Positions 46,693 through 59,422 of a stretch of DNA of 64,000 nt are shown here, piece by piece (the first letter of the stretch is position 1; each line of letters opens with the position of its first letter). The position numbers were made by a program, and so were the translations under genes. Below the pieces are notes generated by a model that worked only from the letters and a program-made list of their open reading frames with translations, was not told the origin of the DNA and did no database searches. Origin of the DNA: Eucalyptus grandis (taxonomy: Eukaryota; Streptophyta; Magnoliopsida; Myrtales; Myrtaceae); assembly GCF_016545825.1 (NCBI RefSeq), contig NC_052620.1:5642001-5706000 (forward strand), in the 5' to 3' direction.

Positions 46693-49600
46693 TCAACATG
46701 GAGTAATACCAATGGTAGTAGTACAGAAAATATGCTTCTCTCTGTCTACTACCTTGGTCATCATGTCAGTTGGATTATTCAAGCCATCAATCTTTTGTAG
46801 CTTTAATTCATTATCTTTCAATGCTGACCTGATAAAGTGATAACGCTTCTTGATATGTCTAGTCCTTGAGTGATAAGCTGCATTCTTTGCTAAGTGCTTT
46901 GCACTTTGACTATCACTCCACAAAGGTGGCTGTTTTCGATGTAACTCCTCCATATAATCTTGTAACCACATGATTTCCTTGGAGGCTTCTGTAATTGCTA
47001 CATATTCTGCCTCTGTTGTCGATAAAGCCACTACTTTTTGTAGTTGAGATACCCAGATGTACCTGCAACTGTAAAGACATATCCAGTGGTACTCTTACCA
47101 CTATCTCGATCACCCGAATGATCTGCATCTACATAACCCTGCAACTCTGGGTTCTGCATATATCGGCTCACAACTCCTACTGCTTGTGCAATGTCTGGTC
47201 TCGTGCTCACCATGGCATACATCAAACTCCCCACTACTGATGCATATGGAACTACCGCCATCTCATCTTTCAAAGCTTGAGTGCTTGAACACATATCCTT
47301 GGAAAGTTTGAAGTGACTCGCTAGAGGATTTGTAACCGGTTTTGCTTTGTCCATGTTAAATCTCTTTAACACCTTGTTCACATAGTCTTCCTGCGACAAC
47401 CATAATTTCTTGTTTTTCCTGTCCCTGATGATTTTCATGCCTAAAATATTCTTGGCCTCTCCCAAGTCTTTCATAGCAAACTGTGATGATAACATCTTTT
47501 TCACTTATACGATTTTCTTCATATTAGAACTAGCCACCAGCATGTCATCCACATATAAAGACAGATACACAATGTCACCATCATCATATTTGCGAAAATA
47601 AACACAATGATCAGACTCACAATGTGAAAATCCTTTTTCTTGCATGAAACCATCAAATTTTAGGTACCATTGCCGCGGAGTTTGTTTCAAGCCATACAAG
47701 CTTTTCTTCAAGCGACATACCATGTGCTCCCTTACCTTTGACTTCAAAACCCTTAGGTTGTGCCATATATAATTCTTCATCTAAGTCACCATGTAAAAAC
47801 GTTGTTTTACGTCTAAACTCAAGATGAAGATCCTCCACTGCAACTATACTTAGCAAAACTCTAATTGATGTCATTTTCACTACTGGTGAAAATATCTTGG
47901 AGTAGTCGATCCCTTCTTTTTGAGAAAAGCCCTTGACTACAAGTCTCGCCTTGTATCTAATACTACCATCTACTTCATTCTTAACCCTGTACACCCATTT
48001 GTTTAATAAAGCTTTTTACTGTGGGCAACTTGGTCAACTCCCAAGTTTTGTTCTCGGAAATGTAACGAGCTCATCTCGTCTTTCATAGCACACTCCCACT
48101 GCAAGTAAGACGTGTCAGCCTTTGCTTCATTGTAAGTCTCTGGTTCCCCAAATCTATATATAAGACATGGCTCAAAAAAGTGCTAGTTGATGGATCAAAA
48201 ATTGCCTTTGGCTTTCTCCACGTGTAGACCTTCTAAAGACAGTACTTCGGGGTCATTCGTTTGCTCGAATCACTGCGTTCTTCTTGAACTACCTCTTCAC
48301 CGATAATAGGCTCATCTTGAACCTCTCTTTCAGGTGAACTTTGATCTACTGGAAACATCTTCACGGGCATTATGTCTAATTCAACATACTCTGGTTGTAC
48401 TACCTTCTCATGCTCTGTCTTTGTCTGACGATTCTTGTACATCTTTTCTTCATGGAATACCACATTGCGGTGTGGATGACTTTGTTATTCTCATAATCCC
48501 AAAGTCTATAGCCATACTCGTCGCCACCGTATCCGATAAAGACGCACTTCTGGGACTTAGCATCAAGCTTTTTTCTATCCTCCCTGTCAATCAAAGCATA
48601 TGCAATACAACCAAACACCTTTAGATGTGAATAATTAATCTTTTTACCTGACCACCGCTCTTGTGGTATTTCTCCATCCAACACACTAGATGGACTTCTG
48701 TTGATAAGATAAATAGCCGCATCAACTGTAGCGGCCCATAAGTGTAGTGGGAGACCCGCGTGTAGTTTCATGCATCTCGCACGTTCTAGAATAGTCCTGT
48801 TCATTCTTTCAGCTACACCATTCTCTTGAGGAGTTCTAGGAACAGTCTTTAGCTCGTGTATGCCTTCTCGGCTCAGATAATTTGCAAATTCTTTACTTGT
48901 GTATTCACCACCATTATCGATTTCAAAGCTTTAATCGATAACCACGTTTCTTTTCTACCATGGTCTTCCACATTCGAACATCCCGAATACTTCTGATTTT
49001 TCTTTAAGAGCATAGACCCAAGTCTTTCTTGTTGCATCATCAATGAATGTGACAAAATATCTCTTACCACCATAAGAGAGTTCCTAAGCAGGTCCCCATA
49101 CATCAATATGAACCAACTCTAGCTTCGGCCTTTATTTTGTCGCCCATTCAATTGAAAACTAACAGCCTTTGTTTTCCATAAATGCAACTCTCACAAAAAT
49201 CTAACTCAACTTTTTGTAAACCGGAAGTAATTTCCTCAAGTGTAACTACTTTACACCTTTTCACCAAGATGTCCTAAACGATAATGCCAAAGAGTAGATA
49301 AATTACTCGTAGCCATTGTAGTTGCAACCATATCAACGATATTGTCTCATTGGAGAAGGTAAAGTGTACCGTACGCTTTCCCTTTGCTACTACTCTTACC
49401 CTAAGGTTATCTTCCACTCTCTCCGCAGCCAAAGGTTATTACCAAACCTTCTTGGTCAAGTTTACTAGTTGAAATCATATTTTTCTTTAATTCCGGAATA
49501 TGCCTAGTTTCACGCAAAACTAGACGTCCTCCACCTGAGATGCTCACAGTCACGGTTCCTTTCCCAACAATTGGACACATGTGGCGTTTCCCACAACCAC

Positions 49601-50569
49601 TTGTCCAAAATCTCCACTAGCATAATCATCAAATATGTCTCTTTGCGAGGTGCAATGAAAAGAAGCGCCAAAATCAATAAACCATTTATCTGTTGTCAAG
49701 TCAAATCCTACAGACAAACACAAGTTATCTAGCAAAGATTTGTCGCTAACTACATTAGCACCTTGATTCTCATCTTGCTACTTCTTTTTGTAGGCTTCAC
49801 ACTGAAACCTCCGGTGTCCGGTTTTGTGACAAAACCAACACTCATCTTTTGCAACCTGTCTCTTACCCCTTGATTGTGATCGCCACGACCGCTGAAATTT
49901 CCTCTACTTTTACTTCTTCCACGGTTCTCCACTGCAAGTGCCGTTGAAGATGTAGATGCAAAAAAATTATCTCCACTCGAGACTTTCCTTCGCATCTCTT
50001 CATCCATGATACTACTCACAGCATCATCAAGAGTTAAATCATCCTTCATGGTGCTTGAAATTCCCTTGACTGCGGTATTGTAGCTTTTGGAAGAGAACAT
50101 AAAAATAATAAAGCTTGAAGCTTCATATCTAAATTTATGCTGTGGATTCCAATTGACCCGTGACACTGCGTGAAACTATTAATATGCTCACGCTTTCGTA
50201 ACCTCTATCATATAACTTTATATTAACCAGTTTCTTCAGCAAAAATATCTGATTTGATGTGGATGGCTTCTCAAAAATATTCGTTAGAATATCCATGGCT
50301 TCTTTTACAGTTTTTGCTTTCGCGATGTGATACCCTGTCTTTTCGTCAACTCCTAGACGAATCACACCCTAACGCGCCCGATCAAGAATTTTCCATCCGG
50401 CTTCTGCTGTCGAATCCACTTCCACCATCTCGGGTTTCCAACCCTCAAGTGGTGCATAGAGATCTTTCTGATAAAGATAATCCTCTATTTGTAGTTTCCA
50501 CCATTCGAAATCCTCTCCATTGAACTTATCAATTCTGATTTTATCTTCTGCCATCATGTTTGCTATCAA
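46693..50569 (-). pseudogene. copia polyprotein (gag, protease, integrase, RT, RNase H), broken into many frames
   Basis: Order on the minus strand: gag (50569-49750; IRIDKFNGEDFEWWKLQIED at its start, fragmentary zinc region); protease (49735-49550; WFIDFGASFHCTS, where relatives have D-S-G so the active site is altered); integrase (49106-48400; NRTILERARCMKLHAGLPLH, VFGCIAYALIDREDRKKLD); RT (47994-47031; the LDVKTAFLHG motif is degraded to LEFRRKTTFLHG, losing a catalytic Asp, while YVDDMLVA is intact); RNase H (47031-46693; MALSTTEAEYVAITEASKE). At least seven frameshifts or stops are present, so it encodes no active protein. Confidence 0.92.
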
Positions 50570-50630
50570 TCAAACGTCACCGAAAAACCCTCGATGTTCT
50601 CGATTAGCCAACCTAGGCTCTGATACCAGT

Positions 50631-51053
50631 TGTTACGAAATCGCACGTCGATTCCAGAAAAATAACGCTTGCAAACAATTCACCAAACAGAATATAGTAA
50701 TAAAAGAGCAGAATCAGATGAACACGCCAGAAAATTTGTTATCGAAGTTCACCCAAACCTGAGCTACGTCTCCGCGCAGAGGCACTCTGCGAATCCACTA
50801 GACTTCGAAAAAGTTGGAATACAACGACGATCTTCTCTCAAGATCAGGACACAGAGATTGAGAACTCTCATCAAGAAAAAAATCACTTTTTTTCTTCTCT
50901 CTTTTTCATGCCTCTCTATTTCCTTTTTCAGCGACTTGACGGCTAGGGTTTTGCCATCACTAATATAAATGTATCACTTTTAACCTAAAAGGAAATCTAA
51001 TAGATAAGACAAAAAAAAGCCCTAAATATAAATATTTGGCTTTATCTATAACA
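50631..51053 (-). repeat. 5' LTR of the copia element
   Basis: It is 423 bp and begins and ends like the other LTR. It is next to the tRNA-Met primer site at about 50616-50629. Transcription would start in this LTR and run leftwards. Confidence 0.93.
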
Positions 51054-54000
51054 CCGTTGATGATATGTTCTCGAATTTTTTATCTCATGGAAGACATTGG
51101 GACCCCTAATTAGAGGCTGCGAAACTTAATGGTATCAAATTTTGTTGTTATTGGTACGTATTAAGTAATAATGAGTAATCGTAAGAACAATACAAAAGAT
51201 TTTGTTAATTTGCCGTCGTGGGTCAACTGATGATTAACTTGCAGATAACAAACTCTTGGACTTTTCCCCCCGTAGGGCCCCGGGCCCGGGGAGGTTTGGT
51301 CAGATGTTGCGGCTCTCTCTCTCTGGTCGCTGGATTGGAGCAAAAGTTAGGTGCAGCCTATCGTGTTTAATCTTCGTGGAAAAGATGTTATCCGAATCTA
51401 GCCATGAGAGGTCACGGGCAAAGCCAGAGGAAGATGCAAGCTGTTTGACGCCGGTCGATTTTGAAATCCACGTAGAGCCATGCAGCCGAGGAGAGAATTT
51501 AAACGTGCGCCTTTTTTTTTTCTTTTTTTTTTTTTTTTTTGGGTCAAGCACGTAAATGTAGATTTTTCGGCGACTGTTCAGAGTCCAAGGTTCTGATGGT
51601 CTTGTCTTTGGACAGAGTCTTGACAATCTTCATGCATGTCAAAGACGATCTATTCCTGAAATTTGGCACATTCGTGTCTTGTCGGGAAAGCAAGTGATCG
51701 GATGATAATAAATAGGAAAATAAGAAAGTACATTAAGATATTGGATTAGTGTGGTTCATTTGGTATGACCTAAATTTTAGGGATCACATTGAAAAATTAG
51801 AAGTTCAAGGATGACATTGCACATTTGACTAAAATTCAAAAATCATGTTAAACAAATTAAAAGTCATGTACTAAATTGTAAATTCAGTCAAAATTTACGA
51901 AGTATTTATGTTATTAGGAAGTATTTATGTCATTATTCCTAATCTAAATAATCAATAGGACAAATGTATCGAGTTCTTGATATAAAGAGTTATAATAACT
52001 GAATAATTTACTTCCAAATACTTGACTATCGAACTAAATCTAAGCAAAAAACCTACCTTAACCAATTATAATTCAAGGTTGATTTGTGATTTAAGCAAGC
52101 ATAGCATATTCATCAGCATCTCAATTCGCTGGACCGTGGTACTATATATGTACATCAGAGGGGATTTCAATTGGAAATTATAGGTTGGTTATGTTACTAT
52201 CCTAGTCGAGTGACGATGAAAGAACCTTGATATAGAACAAAGAGTACAACGCGAAAGGCTCTGAAAATTATTGCTTGTCCATAAATAACACTCAATGAGG
52301 AATTGAATACAATAGAGAGTGGATAATGAAATAAAAAGTCCACCACTGAATTGTCGTTTTAGTACATAAATTGCAATTATTGGCCTTTAGCTATAGTATT
52401 ATTGCAATTATTAAGAGATGAACTCAATCATATTAAATATTCATTTAGAGTTGTTGCCTTCATTGAGGTGGTTAAGATGTTCATGCAAAAGCGTTAGTAA
52501 CACTACATTGTTTAGGGCACACATGATAAAATTTCTAAAACAGAAATTGATTTCTCAAATTTTTATTCCCCGGACGAATTTTTGAGTTAAAACGCGTTTG
52601 ATAATAACTTAAAATTTTTATTTCTGAAATAGAAATTCGTTTGATGACAAAATATAATTTATACTTTTGGGCATGCCCAATGGCAGCAGTTTACATCCAA
52701 CACTCGTGTTCGACATCGGCAATTAGCATTCGGTGAGCGGCCGCCGTCCCATAAGCGGCAGGTGGACACAGGTGGTAGAGAGTGAATGATGAAAATAGTT
52801 TTCATTTCTCACTTTGTTCCAAAATTGAAAAGTTTAAAATTTTAACTTCTAATTTCTACTCTAAATCTATTTTTGAAATATAAAATATGTTGAGAAATGG
52901 AAAACGAAATTGCATTGTCAAACAGATTTTTATTCCAAACTTATTTCAAAGAATAGAAAACCAAAGAAATAAAGAAACGTATTTTTGTCATGCACACCCT
53001 TAATTTCGGTTATTAAGTTGTAACTTTTTGTGAACTCGGTGAGTAACTTATTTTGAAGATAAGCTCAAAGATTATTTAAGTGTGCAATCATCCACTTCCT
53101 AGCTTAAACCGTTTAGCATACGATGCATATTATTTGTCGCGACCAATTTTTTTGGGTGTGAACCACCTAGGGTTTGGCTAATGGATTGTTAAGCCTAGAC
53201 TTAACTCGGCTCTCCCAAGCCCATACCAAATCGCGACTTAAGTTCAAGTTCTTAACATGCAATTGATTTTTTTATCGGGAGTCGCCACTAATCTATTTTT
53301 TGGTGGGTCGATTAGAAACCCAAGTAAAGTAACGGAGTTTCACTTTACTCCTGGGAAATCCGAGACTATGGATACGTGGGACTTGATTACGCTAGATTTC
53401 GCTAACGCCCTTTCGGTACCTTTCTTTTTTTATTTTGAAAAATGTTTAGCAAGTGGTTTGGATTGATTTTATATTCATTTCCTAACATGTGAGGCGATCA
53501 TGATTTTGCGCAATCCATCAATTTAACACCCAATAAAAGCAAATAGAAATGCAGACTTACTCGAAGAACGAAAAGATCTGCAATGTTAATTCAAAATCCA
53601 CATCAACAACCTTGGATATGGTTTCTAATTAACACGCAAATTCTCTTTTGTTTTTACTTATTTAATGAAAATCATGCAATATGCAATGCAATGTTAACTA
53701 AATGACCTAATTCCAATGACATGTAATTTATAACTAATTGGGCTTAGCAAAAATACTAAATGACATGTATCTCAATGAATCCAATTCTATATGATGTGCA
53801 CATGATTTTTATTTTTTAATAAGCATGCAATCTATCCTGATATGCAATGACGTACAAAGAATGTCCTAATTCTAATTTTTCTTTTCTTTATGAAATTCAA
53901 AATTAAAATGGCCAAATAATTAAACATGCAATTCAAATTTAAAACTATCATCCTAGATGAATGCAATCTAATTCAAAGATATCATCTAACCTAGATATCA

Positions 54001-55850
54001 TCTAAACATGCATTAAAAAAACTAATTAACCTATCATGCAATCAATCCTAATCTACATGGGATGGGAATGCGATTTTTTGTATTTTCAGGATAAATAGAA
54101 CAACTATGAGATAAACATCAAACCAACCATGATCGTCAAGAATATTGTCCATCACTCAATTTGAAATTCAAATTTGATTATCTCGCTAATAAAATCGATA
54201 AATTGATCTTAGCCTTAAAGATCAAGATATCGGCTTTACTCCAGCGTGAATAATTATTCCATCTAAAGCCTTATAGATAGAATAAAAATCGTAAGATTTG
54301 CGAATTGTGCTACATTAGAGAATTTCAATCATGTATTGGAAAAAAAAAAATCAAACAAAGAGATAAAATATCAAAACCTCAAACAAGATAAACAAATCTA
54401 CCTAATAAGTTAAATCTACCTAAAAGATAAACCTATCAAATAAAGTAAAATAGATCTATACCTAAATTTGAATTTTTCCAAAAAAACCAATCGGTAGAAC
54501 GGACCAACAATGGGCACAGCACGGCACGGCTCAGCTTAGGGCAACGGTTGTGGCAATATCTCGGCTTGGCTTGGCACAATTTGACTTGATTTCGATGGGC
54601 TAATGTTCGGGACATCAATGTGGCGTCGAGTTAAACATGGAACAGCAACGTTGACGCAGCAAAATCAGCAAGTCACCGATATTGGGTTGGGTCGTGATGG
54701 ACACGATTCAAGCCTGAGGAACTCACGGACACGCCTACACCGATACTGCAATCCACTTTGAAGCACACCTCGACACCTGGACGTGGGCAGCAATTGGGAC
54801 AGCAAACAGTCAACGTTTGAAGATCCAAATATTTGCTGGCGAAGTTGAGGAATTTGGCTGTGATGCTCAGCCCTCTCCTTGATGCGCCCTTGGACTAACG
54901 GCAGAACAATGGAACAGCAAATTAGTTGACGTTGGGCGCCCTTCACAGACAAAACACTGGCACCGAGAAGGAGCTGCAGGCACACGTGGAGATCACTGAT
55001 GTCGATGGAGCCTCCTTTGAACTTCCGAAGGTAAAAGGCACCGAGAAGGAGCTGCAGGCACGTGTGGGGATCACTGATGTCAATTGATCACCGAAAATCA
55101 AAGGGCAGCACACGTTCGCCAACGATTCTCCCTCACGATCCGTCCTCTCTCTCTCGATTCTCAACTTTTCGTCCTCACCAGTCATCTCTCTCTGCAAACC
55201 GGTTGCTTTTCTCTTTTCTTTGATCTAGGAAACCGAGAGAGGCCACCACTTTTGCTCTCAAACTTTTTCGGAAATCTCTCAGAATTTTCTCACGTATTTG
55301 CTCTCCAAAATTTCGAAAATCCTCCTCTACGTACGGCCGTGTGGATTGATATGTGGCCTCCCTAAACAAATTGCACGAGGTATTATATAGGTCTAAAAAT
55401 GTATCTCTACGGTATATATTTTCCTTTTTTGTTCGGGCATGATACTCCTAAATATATCATTGAAATATATCCACCTTGTGCAATATTCCCCTTTTGTATT
55501 TTCACATATTCTATCCAAAATTTTCCTTTTTGTTCGAAAATGCATAAATGTGTGAAGAATCTGAACGGAATATGTGAAAAATTTTGCACGCCGTCGGTCC
55601 AATAAAATAAACAAAAATGTTCCTAAACTATATGCCATGTGATTTTATTTTTCAGGGATAAAATTAACCCCTAATTTTAAATGTCTAAATGGGTCGCCAA
55701 AATTTAGGTGTCAACATTATTATAATAATTTACCATAATTATCTCAAATATTAACATAAATTTATGTGCATAACCATTTATTCAAATTTTTATTATAGAA
55801 ATTTCAGCGTATGATTCAAATTACGCTTTATAGCTTAATCCTGTAAAACA
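51054..55850. repeat. Intergenic duplicated block, copy D (interrupted by a solo LTR)
   Basis: The block is 51054-53134 plus 55717-55850. It matches copy A from about 6890 to 9170: the gccagaggaagatgcaagct stretch (51423), the gtcttgacaatcttcatgca stretch (51609), the actatcgaactaaatctaag stretch (52024) and the tail agcttaaaccgtttagcata (53101). Copy D therefore represents the right part of the block, leading into pectinesterase 2. Confidence 0.78.
53135..55716 (-). mobile_element. Solo LTR, Ty3/gypsy-like, 2.58 kb, reverse orientation
   Basis: It begins tgtcgcgacc at 53135 and ends tttaggtgtcaaca at 55716, the reverse complement of the family ends at 34506-37309. The target duplication ttatt is perfect (53130-53134 and 55717-55721). 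Copy A has the undisturbed target at about 9100-9130 (cctatgatgcgtattattct). The GC-rich internal part (54480-55100) contains short spurious frames. No internal coding domain is present. Confidence 0.94.
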
Positions 55851-56203
55851 ATCATCAAATTGAATGAACGATCGTGCAATGATGACCAACACGAAAATAG
55901 TCAACGGGGGAACATAAACATATGAATAGGAAACAACCTTTCGAGGGCCCTTTATAGATTTGTATTATAAAGAATTACAAATACTTGTCATATCACGACG
56001 AGCTGAAAATTAAAGAATTGAAAACCCTATATGCAGACAATCTTCACGATCCATGTACGATTGTACTTATTGTCGATGAAGAAAATGACTGTTGATGTCG
56101 TGCTTTCCTTAATTGATGATTCCTTCACCTTACTTTCGCAACATGAGGTAATTGAAATAGAATGAATCAATGTGCACTCCAATTTTACGCCCTCCTGATT
56201 TAG

Positions 56204-56880
56204 AGGCCAGAAGTAAAAGGCACGCTTGTCGCCGGCAACCAAGAGTTGCCGGCAATGAAGCTCCCAACGGTGAACTTTGATGCCTCCGACGCACTAGTGA
56301 TGATCTGATAACCACCCCATTTCATTCTATTCTTAGTTGATGACCCAGGTCCAATATTCATGTACTTAGCATAGTACAAGGTCTTGAGAGCAAAGTTACC
56401 GCTCCATTCCATCTAACTAGCAGGGTGAACCAAGCTATCAAGATACGTCTTCATGAAGATGGTTCTAGAATACTCTTTCTACAGTCTTCCGAGGTAAGTG
56501 TTAACGGACCTTTGACTGGTTTCAAATCTGAAGCTGCAGTAACACGGCAATTGTGAATGGAGATGCCGGTGTTTTGATTCGGATTGGTTCGACCTTGTGT
56601 AGTGATAGTGTTATTTTTGTTGGGAGGGTTTCGGGGATAGATGTTGCAATTTGGAAAACAATAGTGGTGTTTCCAAAGATGAAGTCCACCATCCCATAAA
56701 TGTTGCATTCTCAATAAAATTGTCGCTCGGAGTGGACATAGAAGGTGTCTTGATAGCCTTCAAAGTTGCATTTGTAGAAGATGGAGAGATCAAAACTAGA
56801 CCGTAGGGCAACTGCCTGGTGATTGGCCGCACCAACAGTGTTGGGAAAGTGACATCCTAAGCAATGAATCCATCACCAAC
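56204..56880 (-). pseudogene. Pectinesterase catalytic-exon pseudogene
   Basis: This is the counterpart of exon 2 of the gene at 24152-26781. It begins after a TTTTCAG acceptor as (A)VVGDGFIA followed by an in-frame TAG, where the intact gene has Gln. Recognisable pieces are [27 protein letters not shown]-type sequence, NPPNKNNTITTQGRTNPNQN, WSGNFALKTLYYAKYMNIG and GSFIAGNSWLPATSV. Several indels change the frame, and LGRPW is degraded. No first exon was found in the 3 kb upstream (to 59997). It shows the second pectinesterase unit is dead. Confidence 0.9.
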
Positions 56881-57468
56881 GACAGCTGAAAAGACAAAGT
56901 TAATAAATCAGAAGGCGAGGTCAAAGTATAGGAATAAGCAACATTTTTCATTATAACACGCAAAGTTATATGAATTTTCACATTAGAAGAAGTCACAGTT
57001 TTGTATGTTCCATAGACTGCCGTCAATAATCCCTTTCATGTTCTAGTTTTTGCTTCATTGTCAAACATATGGCGATCAACTAGATGATCAATAGACATTC
57101 AAAAGTTACAAATTAACTAGAATAAAAAAAGGAATGTTAAGTACAAAACATGCACTGGTATATGTGTATCCATAGTTCATAAAATATATGAAAATTCTAA
57201 TCATAACGCCATCCTAGACACTTTACCATTAAGATATCCAAAAGAACAAATTATCCAATCACACAAGATTCGAGATGCATTTTCGTTTGTCCCACAGTTC
57301 ATTTGATACGGCATTCATGATTTAGCCTTAGTAATTATTACATCTACACAATTATTTCTGAATTCCATCCACTTATTCAAAGGCAATGCCCATGACGGTA
57401 AAGCCACTATAGAATTTGATTGGCATGATTACTTTCCAAAGCAATCTAGGAAATGTAGACTTTCAGAA

Positions 57469-57654
57469 TCAATGAGAGCAATTACCAGCAGCTATAGACT
57501 GCCATTTGAGGCAAGGGACCAGCCAAAGAAAATTTGTGGGATCCACAACAGACACGCTAGAGTCAAGCCTGATGTTGCCTTTCTTGATGATGACGACATG
57601 CAACAGACGCGTATTGCCCTTCGTGAAGTGATTGCTCGACTGGTTTAAAGTCAA
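57469..57654 (-). other. Unrecognised 61-codon open frame
   Basis: The frame contains LLHVVIIKKGNIRLDSSVSV and DPTNFLWLVPCLKWQS. It has less biased composition than neighbouring random ORFs and lies where an upstream pectinesterase exon might be expected, yet it does not match PMEI or PME sequence. It could be a fragment of another gene's exon or chance. I do not assign a function. Confidence 0.25.
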
Positions 57655-58364
57655 AGACTAGGCAATTCTTCCCTCTAGGCTTAATTAATTATATTTACCA
57701 GAGCCAAATCCTAATTTTCTTTTGCATAACTCATGTAGATTACTACATAACAGACTTAGCTGAAAAAATATTTGTGAATGAATTCATTTACTTATTACTA
57801 TTTTGAACATTACATTTTAGAACATTAGTTCTTTTCAACTAAGTCAATATTTTCTGTGGAATGCATAGGACGATGTAATTTATAGTAATTAGCGTGAGTT
57901 TATTTAACTCCAAATAACTGGAATTGTATTTCAAGCACCTCATCTATGAAAATTGTGGCATGACTATTTATTAATTATTATTTTGTATACGTATTGTTCT
58001 TTCTTTTCTATTTTAAGAACAAAGTGGTGGAATGACCTATTCCAATTATCGAGTCAGTAATTTTTTCCAGTTTATTGTATATAAATAGAGAATATTTTTC
58101 TCCAAATTAAGCTTAATAGGTTTTCGTGGAATTTTCTCAATACCAAACTCTAGGTGGCAACTAAATAAACAATGAATTAGTGATTCCTTATCACATGCTA
58201 ATATTCAAGAAAAATCATAGGTTAATATCAAACTTTTAGTACTTACCAACACTAAAAGAATTTTATGATTACAATATTATGACCCAGGCTTTTCAGCAAT
58301 TTTAGTGTCAATTCCATAGGTCAGCGTGCACACATGTTAAAGTTTGAGAAAAGTAAAGGTTAGC

Positions 58365-58955
58365 TATTTTAGGTTTCATATAAGTTCCACCTAGAACTTG
58401 AAATCTATCCATTAGAACATATTCTTCATTTTTTAGAACTTAAAACTTACTTTGCATACTTTAGAACTTTGAATCTACTCTATTACTGGTTCTAAGGTTA
58501 GTTAAGGTCTACTTAGACTCCGCTTCTATTATTAATTTAATGATTGCGGTAAATTATCATCTTTAATGACCTCTATTTGCTATTACAATTCACTAACCAT
58601 AACATATATTTATATATACGAAAAAAATATGAAACATTAACAATGTAATAGTCTTAATCATAAAATGGAAGCTCAAACTAGTGTTTTAGAATATAAACTC
58701 ATCATCAAATGCCATGGAATGGAATTGAGCAAAGATATATATTAAGAAAAACATAAAAATTTATTCTAGATTCTAAGTTACACATTTGAGTTTCACTAAC
58801 CTAGAACTTGAAACCTACCAAACGAAATAAGTTTCCTATTTTTTTTTTTTTTTTTAACCTGAAATCTACCGTACATACTTTGGAACCTATTCATAGGTTC
58901 CCACTTATCCGATTATCATATTTCAAGTTCTACTTTAGAACCATGCTCATTTGAA
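58365..58955. repeat. hAT-like nonautonomous repeat, copy 2
   Basis: Shares with 15815-16305 the order of gaacttgaaa and aggttc-type motifs, tttaatgacc, actcatcatc and the end gaaccatgct. It is more diverged. I found no target duplication. The flanking region 57031-58364 is AT-rich spacer with no recognised gene apart from the frame listed separately. Confidence 0.55.
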
Positions 58956-59297
58956 AGGAAACTATATAAATGAGTAGACCTTTTTACTTTTATAGGTTGC
59001 AAGGTTTTGCATGATCCATTGTGGTATATTGAAGAATTATATCACACAATCATCTAAGTTTTCTTCTTATATATTAATTTATTTAAATGTTAAAGCATAC
59101 CGTCATCTAATAATTTAAGTTTTTAAAACAGTTGACAGTGATCTTTCACATTGTATCATTGTAGTTAGTGAATCCAAAATTTTCTAAACCTCAACGTGCT
59201 TTAGTGATTTTATCTTCTTTTTTTTTTGTTTTAGTTTTAATACAAAGCTTAATCTATGTATAAGGGAGAGTATTAGCATATTTACATATTAAAGTGT

Positions 59298-59300
59298 GTG

Positions 59301-59333
<33 letters not shown>

Positions 59334-59382
59334 GTATGTATGTATGTATATGTATGTATGTATGTATATATATGTATGTATG

Positions 59383-59420
<38 letters not shown>
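59298..59420. repeat. AT/TATG microsatellite
   Basis: Runs of (ta)n interspersed with (tatg)n over about 120 bases. Shorter (at)n runs are also present at 43950-43970 and 45893-45913. Confidence 0.95.

Positions 59421-59422
<2 letters not shown>

Larger units (their letters stand above)
46163..51053 (-). mobile_element. Full-length Ty1/copia retrotransposon, mutated
   Basis: Two 423 bp LTRs (46163-46585 and 50631-51053) bound a 4.0 kb interior read on the minus strand. The target duplication ccgtt is perfect (46158-46162 and 51054-51058). The primer binding site, read on the minus strand as TGGTATCAGAGC next to the LTR at 50631, pairs with initiator-Met tRNA. The polypurine tract lies just inside the other LTR (reverse of atctcccacttgaag, 46586-46600). 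The gag, protease, integrase, RT and RNase H order is copia. The LTRs differ at about 20 positions by eye, so the insertion is not recent. The lineage is possibly Tork-like. Confidence 0.95.

Noticed and set aside
59298..59420. Possible matrix-attachment or origin-like AT tract
   Set aside because: It is a plain dinucleotide/tetranucleotide microsatellite with no supporting context.
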